Source: Acanthamoeba sp. SK_2022b | Taxonomy: Eukaryota > Discosea > Longamoebia > Acanthamoebidae | DNA: 59,877 bases | Direction of reading: 5' to 3' | Assembly (NCBI GenBank): GCA_027943245.1 | Contig: JANDJZ010000295.1 | Span: forward strand, 1 to 59,877 | Part shown: positions 25,425 to 34,882 of the stretch, in pieces | How the letters are laid out: every line of letters begins with the position of its first letter | Position numbering within the stretch: position 1 is the stretch's first letter | The notes under the pieces: generated by a model | Told to the model about the DNA's origin: nothing | The model's database searches: none | What the model saw: the letters and a program-made list of their open reading frames with translations, nothing else | Position numbers and translations under genes: made by a program

Positions 25425-26186
25425 CTAATCTTGGGGGCTGTCGGTCGCGGCGGGCGTCGCAGTTGCGACGTTCGCGACGTCGGCGGGCCCGTCCGTGGCC
25501 GCCGGCGGATTCAGGCCTTCGGGATGACTCCAGTGCCACAGCAGCTGGGCCACCTCGTCCACGCCCTGCTTCTTGAGCGCGGAGAACATGCGCACTTCGC
25601 CACCACCGGCGTTGAGCCGCGTGATGGACAGCACCTTGGCCTGCTCGGCACGCGTGAGCTTGTCGGCCTTGGTCAGCAGCACGAGGAATTTCAGGCCTTC
25701 CTGCACGCGCGGGCGCATGGCGTCGAGCAGGGCTTCGTCCAGCTCCGTCAGGCCCAGGCGCGGATCGCACAGCAGCACGATGGCCGACAGGCTCTCGCGG
25801 CTGACCAGATAGTTCAGCATCACGCGCTGCCAGCGCTGCTTGTCCGTGCGCGAGACGGCGGCATAGCCGTAGCCGGGCAGGTCGGCCAGCACGGCGTCGG
25901 TCACGCCCTGCTTGCCCAGGGAAAACAGGTTGATGTGCTGTGTGCGGCCAGGCTTCTTGGAGGCGAAGGCCAGCTGCTTTTGCTGCGTCAGCGTGTTGAT
26001 GCAGGTGGACTTGCCGGCGTTGGAGCGGCCCACGAACGCTATCTCGGGCACATCGACCTTGGGAAGATGGTGCAACTGCGCAGCCGTCGTCAAAAAGCGC
26101 GCCGTGTGCATCCAGCCCATGGCCAGCTTGGGATCGATCAGGGAGGAAGTGGGGGCGGCATCGCCAGCCGGCGCAGCAGGATTCAT
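25425..26186 (-). CDS. engB: Ribosome biogenesis GTPase EngB/YsxC
   Basis: A 253-residue TRAFAC-class GTPase needed for large-ribosomal-subunit assembly. G1 GRSNAGKST is at residues 53-61, the G2 region lies at GRTQHINLF, G3 is DLPGYG and G4 is LTKADK. The N-terminal HTARFLTTAAQLHHLP is typical of beta-proteobacterial EngB. Two alternative in-frame starts exist upstream (26213 and 26228). 26186 is chosen as the shortest that keeps the family N-terminus, but 26213 has a GGGGGA stretch nearby and is possible. The C-terminal Ala/Pro/Thr-rich tail of about 30 residues lies outside the GTPase fold. Confidence 0.93.
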   Translation of the reverse strand: MNPAAPAGDAAPTSSLIDPKLAMGWMHTARFLTTAAQLHHLPKVDVPEIAFVGRSNAGKSTCINTLTQQKQLAFASKKPGRTQHINLFSLGKQGVTDAVLADLPGYGYAAVSRTDKQRWQRVMLNYLVSRESLSAIVLLCDPRLGLTELDEALLDAMRPRVQEGLKFLVLLTKADKLTRAEQAKVLSITRLNAGGGEVRMFSALKKQGVDEVAQLLWHWSHPEGLNPPAATDGPADVANVATATPAATDSPQD

Positions 26187-26299
26187 GGTGTGGTCAGTCT
26201 CTCGGGGCCTCATTGTAGGTTCCCCCATGGAACCGGCGCGCCCAGCGGGCTATAGGCAACGGTGCTGACAAAGCGTGGCGCATGAAACTGGCGCACTCC

Positions 26300-26403
26300 A
26301 AAGTCGGAGACAGCGAGCAAGGGCCGCCCCGCCGCGAAGCTGTCGTCCCCTCCCCCGCGAAGCGGGCAGAGAGGTGGAAGGCGCGCAGCGCCTCAGGGGG
26401 AGC
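26300..26403 (-). repeat. Probable Comamonadaceae-type intergenic repeat after zwf
   Basis: Starting immediately after the zwf stop on the minus strand is a run of short GC-rich inverted motifs. They include GAGGCGCTGCGCGCCTTCC, then CCCGCTTCGCGGG, then GCTTCGCGGCGGGGC. I recognise this arrangement as a frequent 3'-flanking repeat in genomes of this family, from memory and not from a search. The GGCGCTGCGCGCC and CCCGCTTCGCGGG parts can each form stems, so it may help termination or mRNA protection. Confidence 0.5.
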
Positions 26404-27858
26404 CTAAACCTCTTCGCTCCAGCAAAAGCCATCCCTCGCAATCATGGCGCTGGCTGCGCTGGGCCCCCAGCTGCCCGCCGCATAGCCGCGCGGCCCCGAG
26501 GTGTCGCTGCGCCAGTGCTGAAGGATGGGTTCCACCCAGCGCCAGGCCTGCTCCTGCTCGTCGCTGCGCACAAAGAGGTTCAGCCTGCCGGCGATCACGT
26601 CCAGCAGCAGACGCTCGTAGGCGCCCACGCGCTTGGCACCGAAGCGCTGGTCGAAGTCCAGGTTCAGGTGCACGGGGGCCAGCGAAGGCTCGGCCTGCTG
26701 CTGGGTGGCGCCCTGTGCCAGCAGGTGCAGCTCCAGCCCGTCCTTGGGCTGCAGATTGATCACCAGGCGATTGGCTTCGGACAGGGGTGAGCGGAAGATC
26801 GGGTGGGGCACGGGCCGGAAGTTCACGACGATGCGCGCGTCCCTTCCTGCCAGCCGCTTGCCGGTGCGGATGTAGAAGGGCACGCCGGCCCAGCGCCAGT
26901 TGCAGATCTCGGTGCGCAGGGCGACGAAGGTCTCGGTCTGGCTGCCCGCCGCCACGCCTTTTTCCTGCTGGTAGGCCGGCACGGGCTGGCCCTGGCTGGC
27001 GCCGGCCAGGTACTGGCCGCGCACCACGTGCTGGCTCAGAGTTTCCGGCGTCCAGGGCCTGAGCGACTGCAGCACCTTGAGCTTTTCGTCGCGGATGGCA
27101 TGGGCCGATGCGTTGATCGGCGGCTCCATGCCGATGGCGCACAGCAGCTGCAGCGCATGGTTTTGCACCATGTCGCGCAGCGCGCCGGTCTGGTCGTAGA
27201 ACGCGCCCCGGCTTTCCACGCCCAGTTCCTCGGCGATGGTGATCTGGATGTTGGCAATGGTCTCGCGCCGCCACAGCGGCTCGAACAGCGCATTGCCAAA
27301 GCGCAGCGCCAGAAGGTTCTGCACAGAGGGCTTGCCCAGGTAGTGGTCTATGCGGAACACCTGCTCTTCGCGCAGCACCTTGCGCAGCGTGGCATTGATG
27401 GCCTGGTTGGAGGCCAGGTCGTGGCCCAGCGGCTTTTCCAGCACCACGCGGGTGCGCGGGCCGTTCAGGCCCACGGCGGCGATCTGCTCGCAGACCGTGG
27501 TGAACAGGCTGGGGGCGGTGGCCACGTACATCACCACCGTTTCTGCGTCGCGCGCGGCCAGCGCCTGTGCCAGCTTCCCGTAGTCGGCGGGCTGCGACAG
27601 GTCCATGCGCAGGTAGTGCAGCAGGTCTGCGAAGCGGGCGAATTCCTCGGGGTTGGGGCGCTTGGACAGCTCGACGCCGTCAAAGCGCGACTGGATGAGG
27701 GCGCGGTACTGGTCGTCGCTCAGGTCATCGCGGGCCACGCACAGGATGCGGCCGCCCTCGGGCAGGGTGCCGTGGCGAAACGCCTGGAACAGCGCCGGCA
27801 TGAGCTTGCGCCATGCCAGATCGCCCGTGCCGCCAAACAAGACCAGATCGAAACCCAT
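26404..27858 (-). CDS. zwf: Glucose-6-phosphate 1-dehydrogenase
   Basis: A 484-residue enzyme oxidising glucose-6-P to 6-phosphogluconolactone with NAD(P)+. It is the entry to the Entner-Doudoroff and pentose phosphate routes. The Rossmann loop LFGGTGDLAWRKL is at residues 7-19, and the active-site signature RIDHYLGKPSVQN is near 170. EKPLGHDLAS and the C-terminal domain are intact. The start ATG at 27858 follows GGGAGG. Divergently transcribed from pgi, with a perfect palindrome in the shared control region. Pgi makes its substrate, so co-regulation would be sensible. Confidence 0.96.
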   Translation of the reverse strand: MGFDLVLFGGTGDLAWRKLMPALFQAFRHGTLPEGGRILCVARDDLSDDQYRALIQSRFDGVELSKRPNPEEFARFADLLHYLRMDLSQPADYGKLAQALAARDAETVVMYVATAPSLFTTVCEQIAAVGLNGPRTRVVLEKPLGHDLASNQAINATLRKVLREEQVFRIDHYLGKPSVQNLLALRFGNALFEPLWRRETIANIQITIAEELGVESRGAFYDQTGALRDMVQNHALQLLCAIGMEPPINASAHAIRDEKLKVLQSLRPWTPETLSQHVVRGQYLAGASQGQPVPAYQQEKGVAAGSQTETFVALRTEICNWRWAGVPFYIRTGKRLAGRDARIVVNFRPVPHPIFRSPLSEANRLVINLQPKDGLELHLLAQGATQQQAEPSLAPVHLNLDFDQRFGAKRVGAYERLLLDVIAGRLNLFVRSDEQEQAWRWVEPILQHWRSDTSGPRGYAAGSWGPSAASAMIARDGFCWSEEV

Positions 27859-27880
27859 GTTGCCTCCCGAGGTGAATATT

Positions 27881-27899
27881 TTGGTAACTGAGTTACCAA
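27881..27899. promoter_or_regulatory. Perfect palindromic operator candidate between zwf and pgi
   Basis: TTGGTAACT-G-AGTTACCAA is a 9-1-9 perfect inverted repeat in an AT-rich gap, 23 bp before the zwf start and about 30 bp before the putative pgi promoter region. Symmetry and position suggest the site of a dimeric repressor controlling both genes. The regulator is not encoded nearby in a recognisable way. The sequence differs from the HexR consensus I know. Confidence 0.65.
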
Positions 27900-28012
27900 T
27901 TTTTGAGGAAATCGAATAAATTATAGAGGTGCCACGTCATTTGATTGAAGTTTCAGATGATGATTGTTGTAATTTTATTACTTCTCTGCAAGCAGCCCTG
28001 TCGGTGAACCCC

Positions 28013-29557
28013 ATGCTTATCCGTTGCGATCACGCCCTCGCCTGGCCTCTTTTGCAAAACCACGCCCGGGCCGTGATGCCCGAGTTCGACCTGCGCGGTG
28101 CCTTCGCCTCTGACCCCGCCCGGTTCGCGCGCTTCAGCCAGGAGGCTCCGCACTGCTTTGCGGACCTGTCCAAGAATCTGTGGGACGCGCAGGCCGAAGA
28201 CCTGCTGCTGCAGCTGGCCCGCGATTGCGAGGTGGAGCGCCAGCGCGACGCCATGTTCGCGGGCGAGGCCGTCAACTCCACCGAGGGGCGTGCGGCGCTG
28301 CACACGCTGCTGCGCCATCCGCCCGGCAATGCGCCGCCGGGCCTGGCCTGGGCGCTGGCCCAGGTGCATGAGACGCTGGATGCCATGCTGGCCTATGCCG
28401 AGCGCGTGCGTGCGGACGCGGACATCACCGACGTGGTGTGCATGGGCATAGGCGGATCGGGTCTGGGGCCGCAGATGGCGGTCCAGGCGCTGCAAGGCCT
28501 GGGCGATGCGCGCCGGCGCATGCACTTCGTCTCGAACGTGGATGGCCATGCGCTGCAGGCCGTGCTCGGGGGCCTGCAGCCGCGCAGCACGCTGTTCATC
28601 GTGGCCTCCAAGGTGTTCAACACGCAGGAGACGCTGACCAATGCGCGCAGCGCACTCGACTGGTTCAACGAAAACGGCGGCAGCGAGGTGTCCCGCCATT
28701 TCGTCGCGCTGACCACCCATGCCGCTGCGGCGGCGCAGATGGGCATCACCACCACCTTCGGCTTCTGGGACTGGGTGGGCGGGCGCTATTCGCTGTGGTC
28801 GTCCATCGGACTGCCGGTGGCCGTTGCCGTAGGCGCTGCCGCGTTTCGCGCCATGCTGGCCGGTGCGCACGCCATGGACATGCATTTCCGCACGTCGCCG
28901 CTGCAGGCCAATCTGCCCGTGCGCCTGGGTCTGCTCGACGTCTGGTACCGCAATCTGCTGGGCTTTGGCAGCCGCTGCATCGCGCCCTACCACGCAGGCC
29001 TGCGGCGCCTGCCGGCCTATCTGCAGCAACTGGAGATGGAGAGCAACGGCAAGCGCGTGGACCGGCAGGGCCGGCCGCTGGCGCTGGGCTCGGCACCCGT
29101 GCTCTGGGGTGAGCCCGGCACGGATGGGCAGCATGCCTTCTTCCAGATGCTGCACCAGGGCAGCGACATCGTGCCGCTGGAGATCATTGCGGTGAAGCAG
29201 GCTTCGCACACCTTGCCAGGCCACCAGGAACAGTTGCTGGCCAACGCGCTGGCCCAGGCCCAGGCCCTGATGCAGGGGCGCGCCAGCGACGACGGGCACC
29301 GCCATTTCCCCGGCAACCGTCCCAGCAGCTTCCTGCTGCTGGACGCGCTCACGCCTGCGGCGCTGGGCGCGCTGGTTGCGCTGCAGGAGCACCGCGTGTT
29401 CGTGGCCGGCGCGCTGTGGGGCATCAACAGCTTCGACCAATGGGGGGTGGAGCTGGGCAAGCTGCTGGCGCGTGACCTTCAGCTGCGCCTGGGCAATGGC
29501 GACATGGCGGGGCTGGACGCCTCCACCGCCGGCCTGCTGCAGCGGCTGCGGGCCTGA
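28013..29557 (+). CDS. pgi: Glucose-6-phosphate isomerase
   Basis: A 514-residue PGI interconverting glucose-6-P and fructose-6-P. Conserved parts are the sugar-phosphate-binding VCMGIGGSGLGPQM, FIVASKVFNTQET, the FGFWDWVGGRYSLWS block, QLEMESNGKRVD, VLWGEPGTDGQHAFFQ with the catalytic Glu/His region, and a C-terminal INSFDQWGVELGK that holds the catalytic Lys. The frame is open back to GTG 27929. ATG 28013 is preferred because the family begins near RCDHALAWPLL and the earlier GTG has no spaced ribosome binding site. Convergent with the SMP-30 gene, 23 bp apart. Confidence 0.93.
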   Translation: MLIRCDHALAWPLLQNHARAVMPEFDLRGAFASDPARFARFSQEAPHCFADLSKNLWDAQAEDLLLQLARDCEVERQRDAMFAGEAVNSTEGRAALHTLLRHPPGNAPPGLAWALAQVHETLDAMLAYAERVRADADITDVVCMGIGGSGLGPQMAVQALQGLGDARRRMHFVSNVDGHALQAVLGGLQPRSTLFIVASKVFNTQETLTNARSALDWFNENGGSEVSRHFVALTTHAAAAAQMGITTTFGFWDWVGGRYSLWSSIGLPVAVAVGAAAFRAMLAGAHAMDMHFRTSPLQANLPVRLGLLDVWYRNLLGFGSRCIAPYHAGLRRLPAYLQQLEMESNGKRVDRQGRPLALGSAPVLWGEPGTDGQHAFFQMLHQGSDIVPLEIIAVKQASHTLPGHQEQLLANALAQAQALMQGRASDDGHRHFPGNRPSSFLLLDALTPAALGALVALQEHRVFVAGALWGINSFDQWGVELGKLLARDLQLRLGNGDMAGLDASTAGLLQRLRA

Positions 29558-29580
29558 TGGCCTGAGGGCCTGGCCCCGCT

Positions 29581-30483
29581 CTACGCCTCCCGGAAACAGT
29601 TGACCGGCAGCCCTGGCACCTCGACGCGGCAATGCATCAGCGCCCCGGCAGGCACGGCGGCCCGGCGTTCTTCCTCGGGGCGGCCGTGCGCGGCGGAGGT
29701 GATGTAGAGCGTGCGCAGGTCTTCTCCGCCCAGGCAGACCATGGTGGGGCAGCGCACGGGCGTCTCGATGCGCTGCACGACTTCGCCCTGCGGGTCCAGC
29801 CGCAGCACGCAGCCGCCTTCGTACATGGCCACCCAGTAGTGGCCCCGGGTGTCGACGCAGGCACCATCGGGCCGGCCGCCGTACAGGCGCCCTTGCGTGC
29901 GGGGCGCGAAGGCCTTCCACAGTGCGCGGGCCCCCAGCGTGCCGGTGTCCAGGTCGAAGGCAAAGCGGTCTATGCGGTGTGCGGGCGTGTCGGCCCAGTA
30001 CAGCCATGCGTCGTCGGGGCTGAAGGCCAGCCCGTTGGCCGTGGTGCAGTCGCCTGCCATGCGCTGGACCGCGTAGCCGCCGTTGTCCACCGCGCGCAGG
30101 CACCACAGTGCCGCCTCGGGCGCGGTCTTGGGTGCGAACAGGGAGCCCGCCCAGAAGCGGCCGGCTCGGTCGCAGCGGCCGTCGTTGAGGCGGAACTGGC
30201 GTGGATCGTGGTCCAGGCCGGCCAGCATGGTGATGTGGCCGGTGGCCGGATCCAGCAGGCCGAAGCCGTCTCGCAGGCCGATGACGATGCGGCCCTTGTC
30301 CGTGGGCGCGCAGCAGCCGGGCTCGCTGGGCGTGGCCCAGCTTTGCTGCTGGCCGCTGGCCGGGTCCCAGGCATGGATGCGCAGGCCCTGGATATCGCAC
30401 CAGTAGAGCCGGCGATCAGCGGGGTGCCAGAAGGGCGATTCGCCCAGGGCGCTGGGAGGAACCGGGGCGATCTGCATGGCCAT
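29581..30483 (-). CDS. SMP-30/gluconolactonase/LRE-family sugar lactonase
   Basis: A 300-residue six-bladed beta-propeller of the SMP-30 family, which hydrolyses aldonolactones using a divalent metal. The metal ligand Glu15 (LGESPFW), the FRLNDGRCDRAGRFWAGS block near 97-112, NGLAFSPDD and RPDGACVDTRGHYW are visible. The substrate may be a lactone of the sugar acid or polyol pathway next door, and gluconolactone or arabinonolactone are both possible. The start is uncertain: ATG 30483 is the minimal choice, with in-frame ATGs at 30504 and 30513. It is divergent from the polyol ABC operon across 231 bp of control region. Confidence 0.85.
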   Translation of the reverse strand: MAMQIAPVPPSALGESPFWHPADRRLYWCDIQGLRIHAWDPASGQQQSWATPSEPGCCAPTDKGRIVIGLRDGFGLLDPATGHITMLAGLDHDPRQFRLNDGRCDRAGRFWAGSLFAPKTAPEAALWCLRAVDNGGYAVQRMAGDCTTANGLAFSPDDAWLYWADTPAHRIDRFAFDLDTGTLGARALWKAFAPRTQGRLYGGRPDGACVDTRGHYWVAMYEGGCVLRLDPQGEVVQRIETPVRCPTMVCLGGEDLRTLYITSAAHGRPEEERRAAVPAGALMHCRVEVPGLPVNCFREA

Positions 30484-30714
30484 GGTCTGCTCGCTGGAAG
30501 TCATGGCCAGCATTCTAGGAGCGGCTCCCGCCAGACCGCTGCTCGCAGATAGTGTGTTGCGCAGATCAGGGATATCTCTAGTCAGGCATGTGCATAGAAG
30601 TATCGGCGGCCGGGCTGCCCGTACCAATGCACCCGCAGGCCTGTCCCCACAATCGGTCACCAGCGGCAGGGATGGACCGCGAAGACCACAGCATTCATTG
30701 CGAAGGAGACAGAC

Positions 30715-32025
30715 ATGCACAGCTTGCTCAGGGTGGGCGCGGCGCTGGCCGTGGCCGCATCGGCCGCCGGCGCACAGGCCGACACCGAACTCGTGATTGC
30801 GACCGTGAACAACGGCCACATGATCGAGATGCAGAAACTCTCTGCCCGCTTCGAGCAGGCCCACCCCGGCATCACGCTCAAATGGGTCACGCTGGAAGAG
30901 GGCATGCTGCGCCAGCGCGTGACCACCGACATCGCCACCAAGGGCGGCCAGTTCGACGTGATGACGGTGGGCCTGTACGAGGTGCCGATCTGGTCAAGGA
31001 ATGGTTGGCTGCTGCCGATTGCCACCGATGCCGCCTATGACGCAGACGACTTGCTGCCTTCCATCCGCAAGGGCCTGTCGCACGAGGGCAGGCTTCACGC
31101 CCTGCCGTTCTATGGCGAGGCATCGATGCTCATGTACCGCCGTGATCTGGCCGAAAAGGCGGGTTTCACCATGCCCGCGCAACCGAGCTGGGAGCAGGTG
31201 CGGGAATTTGCCGCCAAGGCCCATGATCCCAAGGCTGGCGTCTACGGCATCTGCCTGCGCAGCAAGCCGGGCTGGGGTGACAACATGGCCCTGGTCACCA
31301 CCATGGTCAACACCCACGGTGGCCAGTGGTTCGACATGCAATGGAAGCCGCAGCTGGACACACCGGCCTGGAAGAAGGCGGTGGGTTTCTATGTGGAGCT
31401 GCTGAAGTCCTACGGGCCGCCCGGCGCATCGGCCAACAGCTTCAACGAGAACCTGGCGCTGTTCAACGAGGGCAAGTGCGCGGCCTGGGTCGATGCCAGC
31501 ATTGCGGCCTCGTTCGTGGGCGATCCACGGCAGTCCAAGGTGGCCGGCAAGGTGGCGTATGCGGCCGCTCCCGTGGCCTCCACGCCCAAGGGGGCGACGT
31601 GGCTGTGGACCTGGAACCTGGCCATTCCCGCCAGCTCCAGGAAGGTGGATGCGGCCCAGGCCTTCATCAAATGGGCCACTTCCAAGGAGTATGTGCAGTT
31701 GGTGGCGCGCGAGCATGGCTGGCGCGCCGTTCCCACGGGCACGCGGCAGTCCACCTATGCGAGCGCCGAGTTCCAGAAGGTCGCGGACTTTGCCGGCGCC
31801 GAGAAAAGCGCCATCGACAGCGTGAGCCTGAGCGATGCGACCGAGCCGCGCTCACCCTACATCGGCGTGCAGTACGTGGCCATCCCCGAGTTCCAGGCCA
31901 TAGGCATTGCCGTGGGGCAGCAAGTCAGTGCGGCGCTGTCGGGCAAAGCCACGGTGGAGCAGGCGCTCAAGACCTCGCAGACCCTGGCGGACCGCGAGAT
32001 GAGGAAAAGCGGCTACTACAAGTGA
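30715..32025 (+). CDS. Sugar/polyol ABC transporter, periplasmic binding protein
   Basis: A 436-residue extracellular solute-binding protein of the family 1 type. It has a standard signal peptide (residues 1-22, ending AGAQA) with no lipobox Cys. The mature part begins DTELVIATVNNGHMIEMQKL and contains TLEEGMLRQRVTTDIATKGGQFDVMTVG, typical of sorbitol/mannitol-binding proteins (SmoE/MtlE type). It should deliver a polyol to the two permeases encoded next. The ATG at 30715 follows GAAGGAGACAGAC, a strong ribosome binding site. Its stop overlaps the next start (TGATG). First gene of an operon running to the sugar kinase at 37292. Confidence 0.92.
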   Translation: MHSLLRVGAALAVAASAAGAQADTELVIATVNNGHMIEMQKLSARFEQAHPGITLKWVTLEEGMLRQRVTTDIATKGGQFDVMTVGLYEVPIWSRNGWLLPIATDAAYDADDLLPSIRKGLSHEGRLHALPFYGEASMLMYRRDLAEKAGFTMPAQPSWEQVREFAAKAHDPKAGVYGICLRSKPGWGDNMALVTTMVNTHGGQWFDMQWKPQLDTPAWKKAVGFYVELLKSYGPPGASANSFNENLALFNEGKCAAWVDASIAASFVGDPRQSKVAGKVAYAAAPVASTPKGATWLWTWNLAIPASSRKVDAAQAFIKWATSKEYVQLVAREHGWRAVPTGTRQSTYASAEFQKVADFAGAEKSAIDSVSLSDATEPRSPYIGVQYVAIPEFQAIGIAVGQQVSAALSGKATVEQALKTSQTLADREMRKSGYYK

Positions 32026-32918
32026 TGGCTGCCTCGATGCTTCGACCAAGCCCCGCGCCCATGACGCGCCTGCTGCCCCGCGCGCTCATGGCTCCCGCCG
32101 TGGCCGTGCTGCTGTGCTGGATGCTGGTGCCGCTGCTGATGACGGTGTATTTCTCGTTCGTCGACTACAACCTCATGCAGCCGGGCGGCCACCCCTTCGT
32201 GGGCCTGCGCAACTACGAGTTCTTCGTCACCGACCCGGACTTCATGCCCGCCGTGCGCCAGACCCTGGTGTTCCTGGCCAGCGTGGTGTCGATCACCGTG
32301 GTGCTGGGCGTGCTGCTGGCGCTGCTGGTCAACGAGCCATTTCCGGGCCGCGGCATGGTGCGCGTGCTGCTGATCTCGCCCTTCTTCGTGATGCCCGCCG
32401 TCAACGCGCTGCTGTGGAAGCACATGATGATGAATCCCATCTACGGCGTGCTGGCCAGCCTGTGCAGGGCGCTGGGCCTGGAGCCTGTGGACTGGCTGAC
32501 CGAGGTGCCGCTGCTGTCCGTGGTCATCATGGTGTCCTGGCAGTGGCTGCCTTTTGCCTGCCTGATCTTCATCACCTCGCTGCAGTCGCTGGACCGCGAG
32601 CAGATGGAGGCGGCGCGCATGGACGGCGCCAATGCCCTGCAACGTTTCCACCACCTCACGCTGCCCCATCTGGCCCGCCCGATGGCGGTGGTGGTGATGA
32701 TCGAGATGATCTTCCTGCTGGGCGTGTTTGCGGAGATCGCCATCACCACGGCGGGCGGCCCGGGCAACGAGAGCACCAACCTCACCTATCTCATCTACAA
32801 GCAGTCGCTGATGCATTTCGACGTGGGCGTGGCCTCTGCGGGGGCATTGTTCGCCGTGGTGCTGGCCAACATCGTTGCCGTCTTCCTGATCCGCATCGTC
32901 GGCAAGAGCCTGGACTGA
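32025..32918 (+). CDS. Sugar/polyol ABC transporter permease 1
   Basis: A 297-residue MalF-type inner-membrane permease with six predicted segments. The cytoplasmic EAA loop that contacts the ATPase reads [22 protein letters not shown]. Features such as GLRNYEFFVTDPDF and AGGPGNESTNLTYLIYKQS match mannitol/sorbitol transporters (SmoF/MtlF type). ATG 32025 overlaps the upstream stop by one base, which supports coupling. Later in-frame ATGs at 32037 and 32061 are possible. Confidence 0.92.
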   Translation: MAASMLRPSPAPMTRLLPRALMAPAVAVLLCWMLVPLLMTVYFSFVDYNLMQPGGHPFVGLRNYEFFVTDPDFMPAVRQTLVFLASVVSITVVLGVLLALLVNEPFPGRGMVRVLLISPFFVMPAVNALLWKHMMMNPIYGVLASLCRALGLEPVDWLTEVPLLSVVIMVSWQWLPFACLIFITSLQSLDREQMEAARMDGANALQRFHHLTLPHLARPMAVVVMIEMIFLLGVFAEIAITTAGGPGNESTNLTYLIYKQSLMHFDVGVASAGALFAVVLANIVAVFLIRIVGKSLD

Positions 32919-32922
32919 GCGC

Positions 32923-33744
32923 ATGACGGCCCCTTCACTTTCCACCGCCTTGCGTGCCGCCGCGGCCTGGGCGCTGGCGCTGCTGCTGTTCTTTCCGCTG
33001 GGCTGGCTGTTCCTGACCGCGTTCAAGACCGAGCTGCAGGCCATTGCCGTGCCGCCGCTGTTCGTGTTCGAGCCCACGCTGGCCAACTTCGGCGAGGTGC
33101 AGCAGCGCAGCAACTACCTGCTGCACGCACGCAACTCCTTGGTCACCAGCCTGGGGTCCACCCTGGCGGGCCTGGCCATCGCCGTGCCCGCAGCCTATTC
33201 GATGGCCTTCTTTCGCACGCGGCGCACACGCGATGTGCTGATGTGGATGCTGTCCACCAAGATGATGCCCGCCGTGGGCGCATTGCTGCCCATCTACGTG
33301 CTGGCCCAGGGCGCCGGCCTGCTGGACACGCTCACGGTGCTGACCGTGGTCTTCACGCTGTCCAACCTGCCCATCATGGTGTGGATGCTCTACAGCGCGT
33401 TCAAGGACATCCCGCACGAGATCCTTGAAGCCGCGCGCATGGATGGCGCCGGCCTGTGGGCCGAGTTCCGCCATGTGGTGCTGCCGCTGGCGCTGGGCGG
33501 CATTGCCTCCACGGGCCTGCTGTGTCTGGTGCTGAGCTGGAACGAGGCCTTCTGGTCGCTCAACCTCAGCAGCGCGCGCGCCGGCACGCTGGCCACGCTG
33601 ATCGCCTCCTACTCCAGCCCCGAGGGGCTGTTCTGGGCCCGTCTTTCGGCCGCCTCGCTTTTGGCCATCGCGCCCATCGTGGTGTTCGGCTGGTTCAGCC
33701 AGAAGCAACTGGTGCAGGGCATGACCTTCGGCGCCGTCAAGTAG
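32923..33744 (+). CDS. Sugar/polyol ABC transporter permease 2
   Basis: A 273-residue MalG-type permease, partner of the preceding one. It shows an N-terminal membrane segment ([22 protein letters not shown]), the family sequence [17 protein letters not shown], and the EAA loop [25 protein letters not shown]. It resembles SmoG/MtlG-type polyol permeases. It starts 4 bp after the first permease, with the ATPase gene following after 23 bp. No sign of damage. Confidence 0.92.
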
Positions 33745-33767
33745 CCGCTCTTCAAACCAAGAAAACC

Positions 33768-34820
33768 ATGGCCTATCTGCAACTGCAAGACATGCGCAAG
33801 AGCTTTGGCGAGGCGCACATCATCCGTGGCGTGGACCTCGCCATCGAGCGCGGCGAGTTCATCGTCTTCGTCGGCCCCTCGGGCTGCGGAAAATCCACGC
33901 TGCTGCGCCTGATCGCGGGGCTGGAGTCCGTCAGCGCGGGCCATCTGCTGCTCGATGGGCGCGACATCACGCACGCGCCCTCGGGCCGGCGCGATCTGGC
34001 CATGGTGTTCCAGAGCTATGCGCTGTATCCGCACATGAGCGTGTACGACAACATGTCCTTTGCGCTGCGCCTGGCGGGCGTGCCGCGCAAGGAGATATTG
34101 CGCAAGGTCGGCCGGGCGGCAGAAACGCTCAATCTCACGGCCTGCCTGGAGCGCCGCCCGGGCGAGCTGTCGGGCGGGCAGCGCCAGCGCGTGGCCATCG
34201 GACGCGCCATCGTGCGCGAGCCCAAGGTCTTCCTGTTCGACGAGCCGCTGTCCAATCTGGATGCGGCGCTGCGCGGCAACACGCGCGTGGAAATCCTCAA
34301 GCTGCACCGTGCATTGGGCGCCACCACCATCTATGTGACGCACGACCAGGTGGAGGCCATGACCCTGGCCGACCGCGTGGTGGTGATGCGCGACGGCGCC
34401 ATCGAGCAGGTGGGCTCTCCTCTGGAGCTCTATGACCGCCCGGCCAACCGCTTTGTCGCGCAGTTCATCGGCATGCCGCCGATGAACCTGCTGGCGGCCC
34501 ATGCCGTGCCGGGCCTGTCGGCCAGCACGCAGGGGCGCTTGCCGCCGGACGGCACGCTGGGCATACGCCCCGAGGCGCTGCGCCTGTCCCAGGCAGATGC
34601 AGGTCCCAGTGATGGGGCTGGCGTCCAGGGGCGCGTGGACCTGATCGAAGCCTTGGGTGCCGACACGCTGGTCCATGTGGACGTGGCCGGCGTGCCGCTG
34701 GTGGCGCGCCAGACCGAGCGCATGCCGCTGGCCGTGGGCGATGGGGTGAGGGTGTCCCTCGACCCGGGCTGCATGCTCCATCTGTTCGACCGCGATGGCC
34801 GTGCGCTGGCGGCCTGCTGA
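33768..34820 (+). CDS. Sugar/polyol ABC transporter ATPase (MalK-type)
   Basis: A 350-residue ATPase. Walker [10 protein letters not shown] is near residues 39-47, the Q-loop lies in [11 protein letters not shown], the signature is [14 protein letters not shown], Walker B is [12 protein letters not shown] and the H-switch is [11 protein letters not shown] regulatory OB-type C-terminal domain from about 240 ([25 protein letters not shown]) marks it as MalK/UgpC-like. ATG 33768 gives the standard [13 protein letters not shown] start. The open frame further upstream is a shadow of the permease. It powers the permease pair encoded before it. Confidence 0.95.
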   Translation: MAYLQLQDMRKSFGEAHIIRGVDLAIERGEFIVFVGPSGCGKSTLLRLIAGLESVSAGHLLLDGRDITHAPSGRRDLAMVFQSYALYPHMSVYDNMSFALRLAGVPRKEILRKVGRAAETLNLTACLERRPGELSGGQRQRVAIGRAIVREPKVFLFDEPLSNLDAALRGNTRVEILKLHRALGATTIYVTHDQVEAMTLADRVVVMRDGAIEQVGSPLELYDRPANRFVAQFIGMPPMNLLAAHAVPGLSASTQGRLPPDGTLGIRPEALRLSQADAGPSDGAGVQGRVDLIEALGADTLVHVDVAGVPLVARQTERMPLAVGDGVRVSLDPGCMLHLFDRDGRALAAC

Positions 34821-34882
34821 GCCTGGCGGCCGAGCCCTGCCTTCTTCTTTCCGTCTCTTCCCATCCCTTTGTCCGGGACACC

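Noticed and set aside
27929..28012. An N-terminal 28-codon extension of pgi from a GTG
   Set aside because: No spaced ribosome binding site, AT-rich, and no resemblance to PGI. More likely promoter and leader.
27953..30400. An 815-codon minus-strand open frame across pgi and the SMP-30 gene
   Set aside because: It overlaps pgi antisense and the SMP-30 gene out of frame. No domain is visible and it shows typical GC-rich shadow composition.
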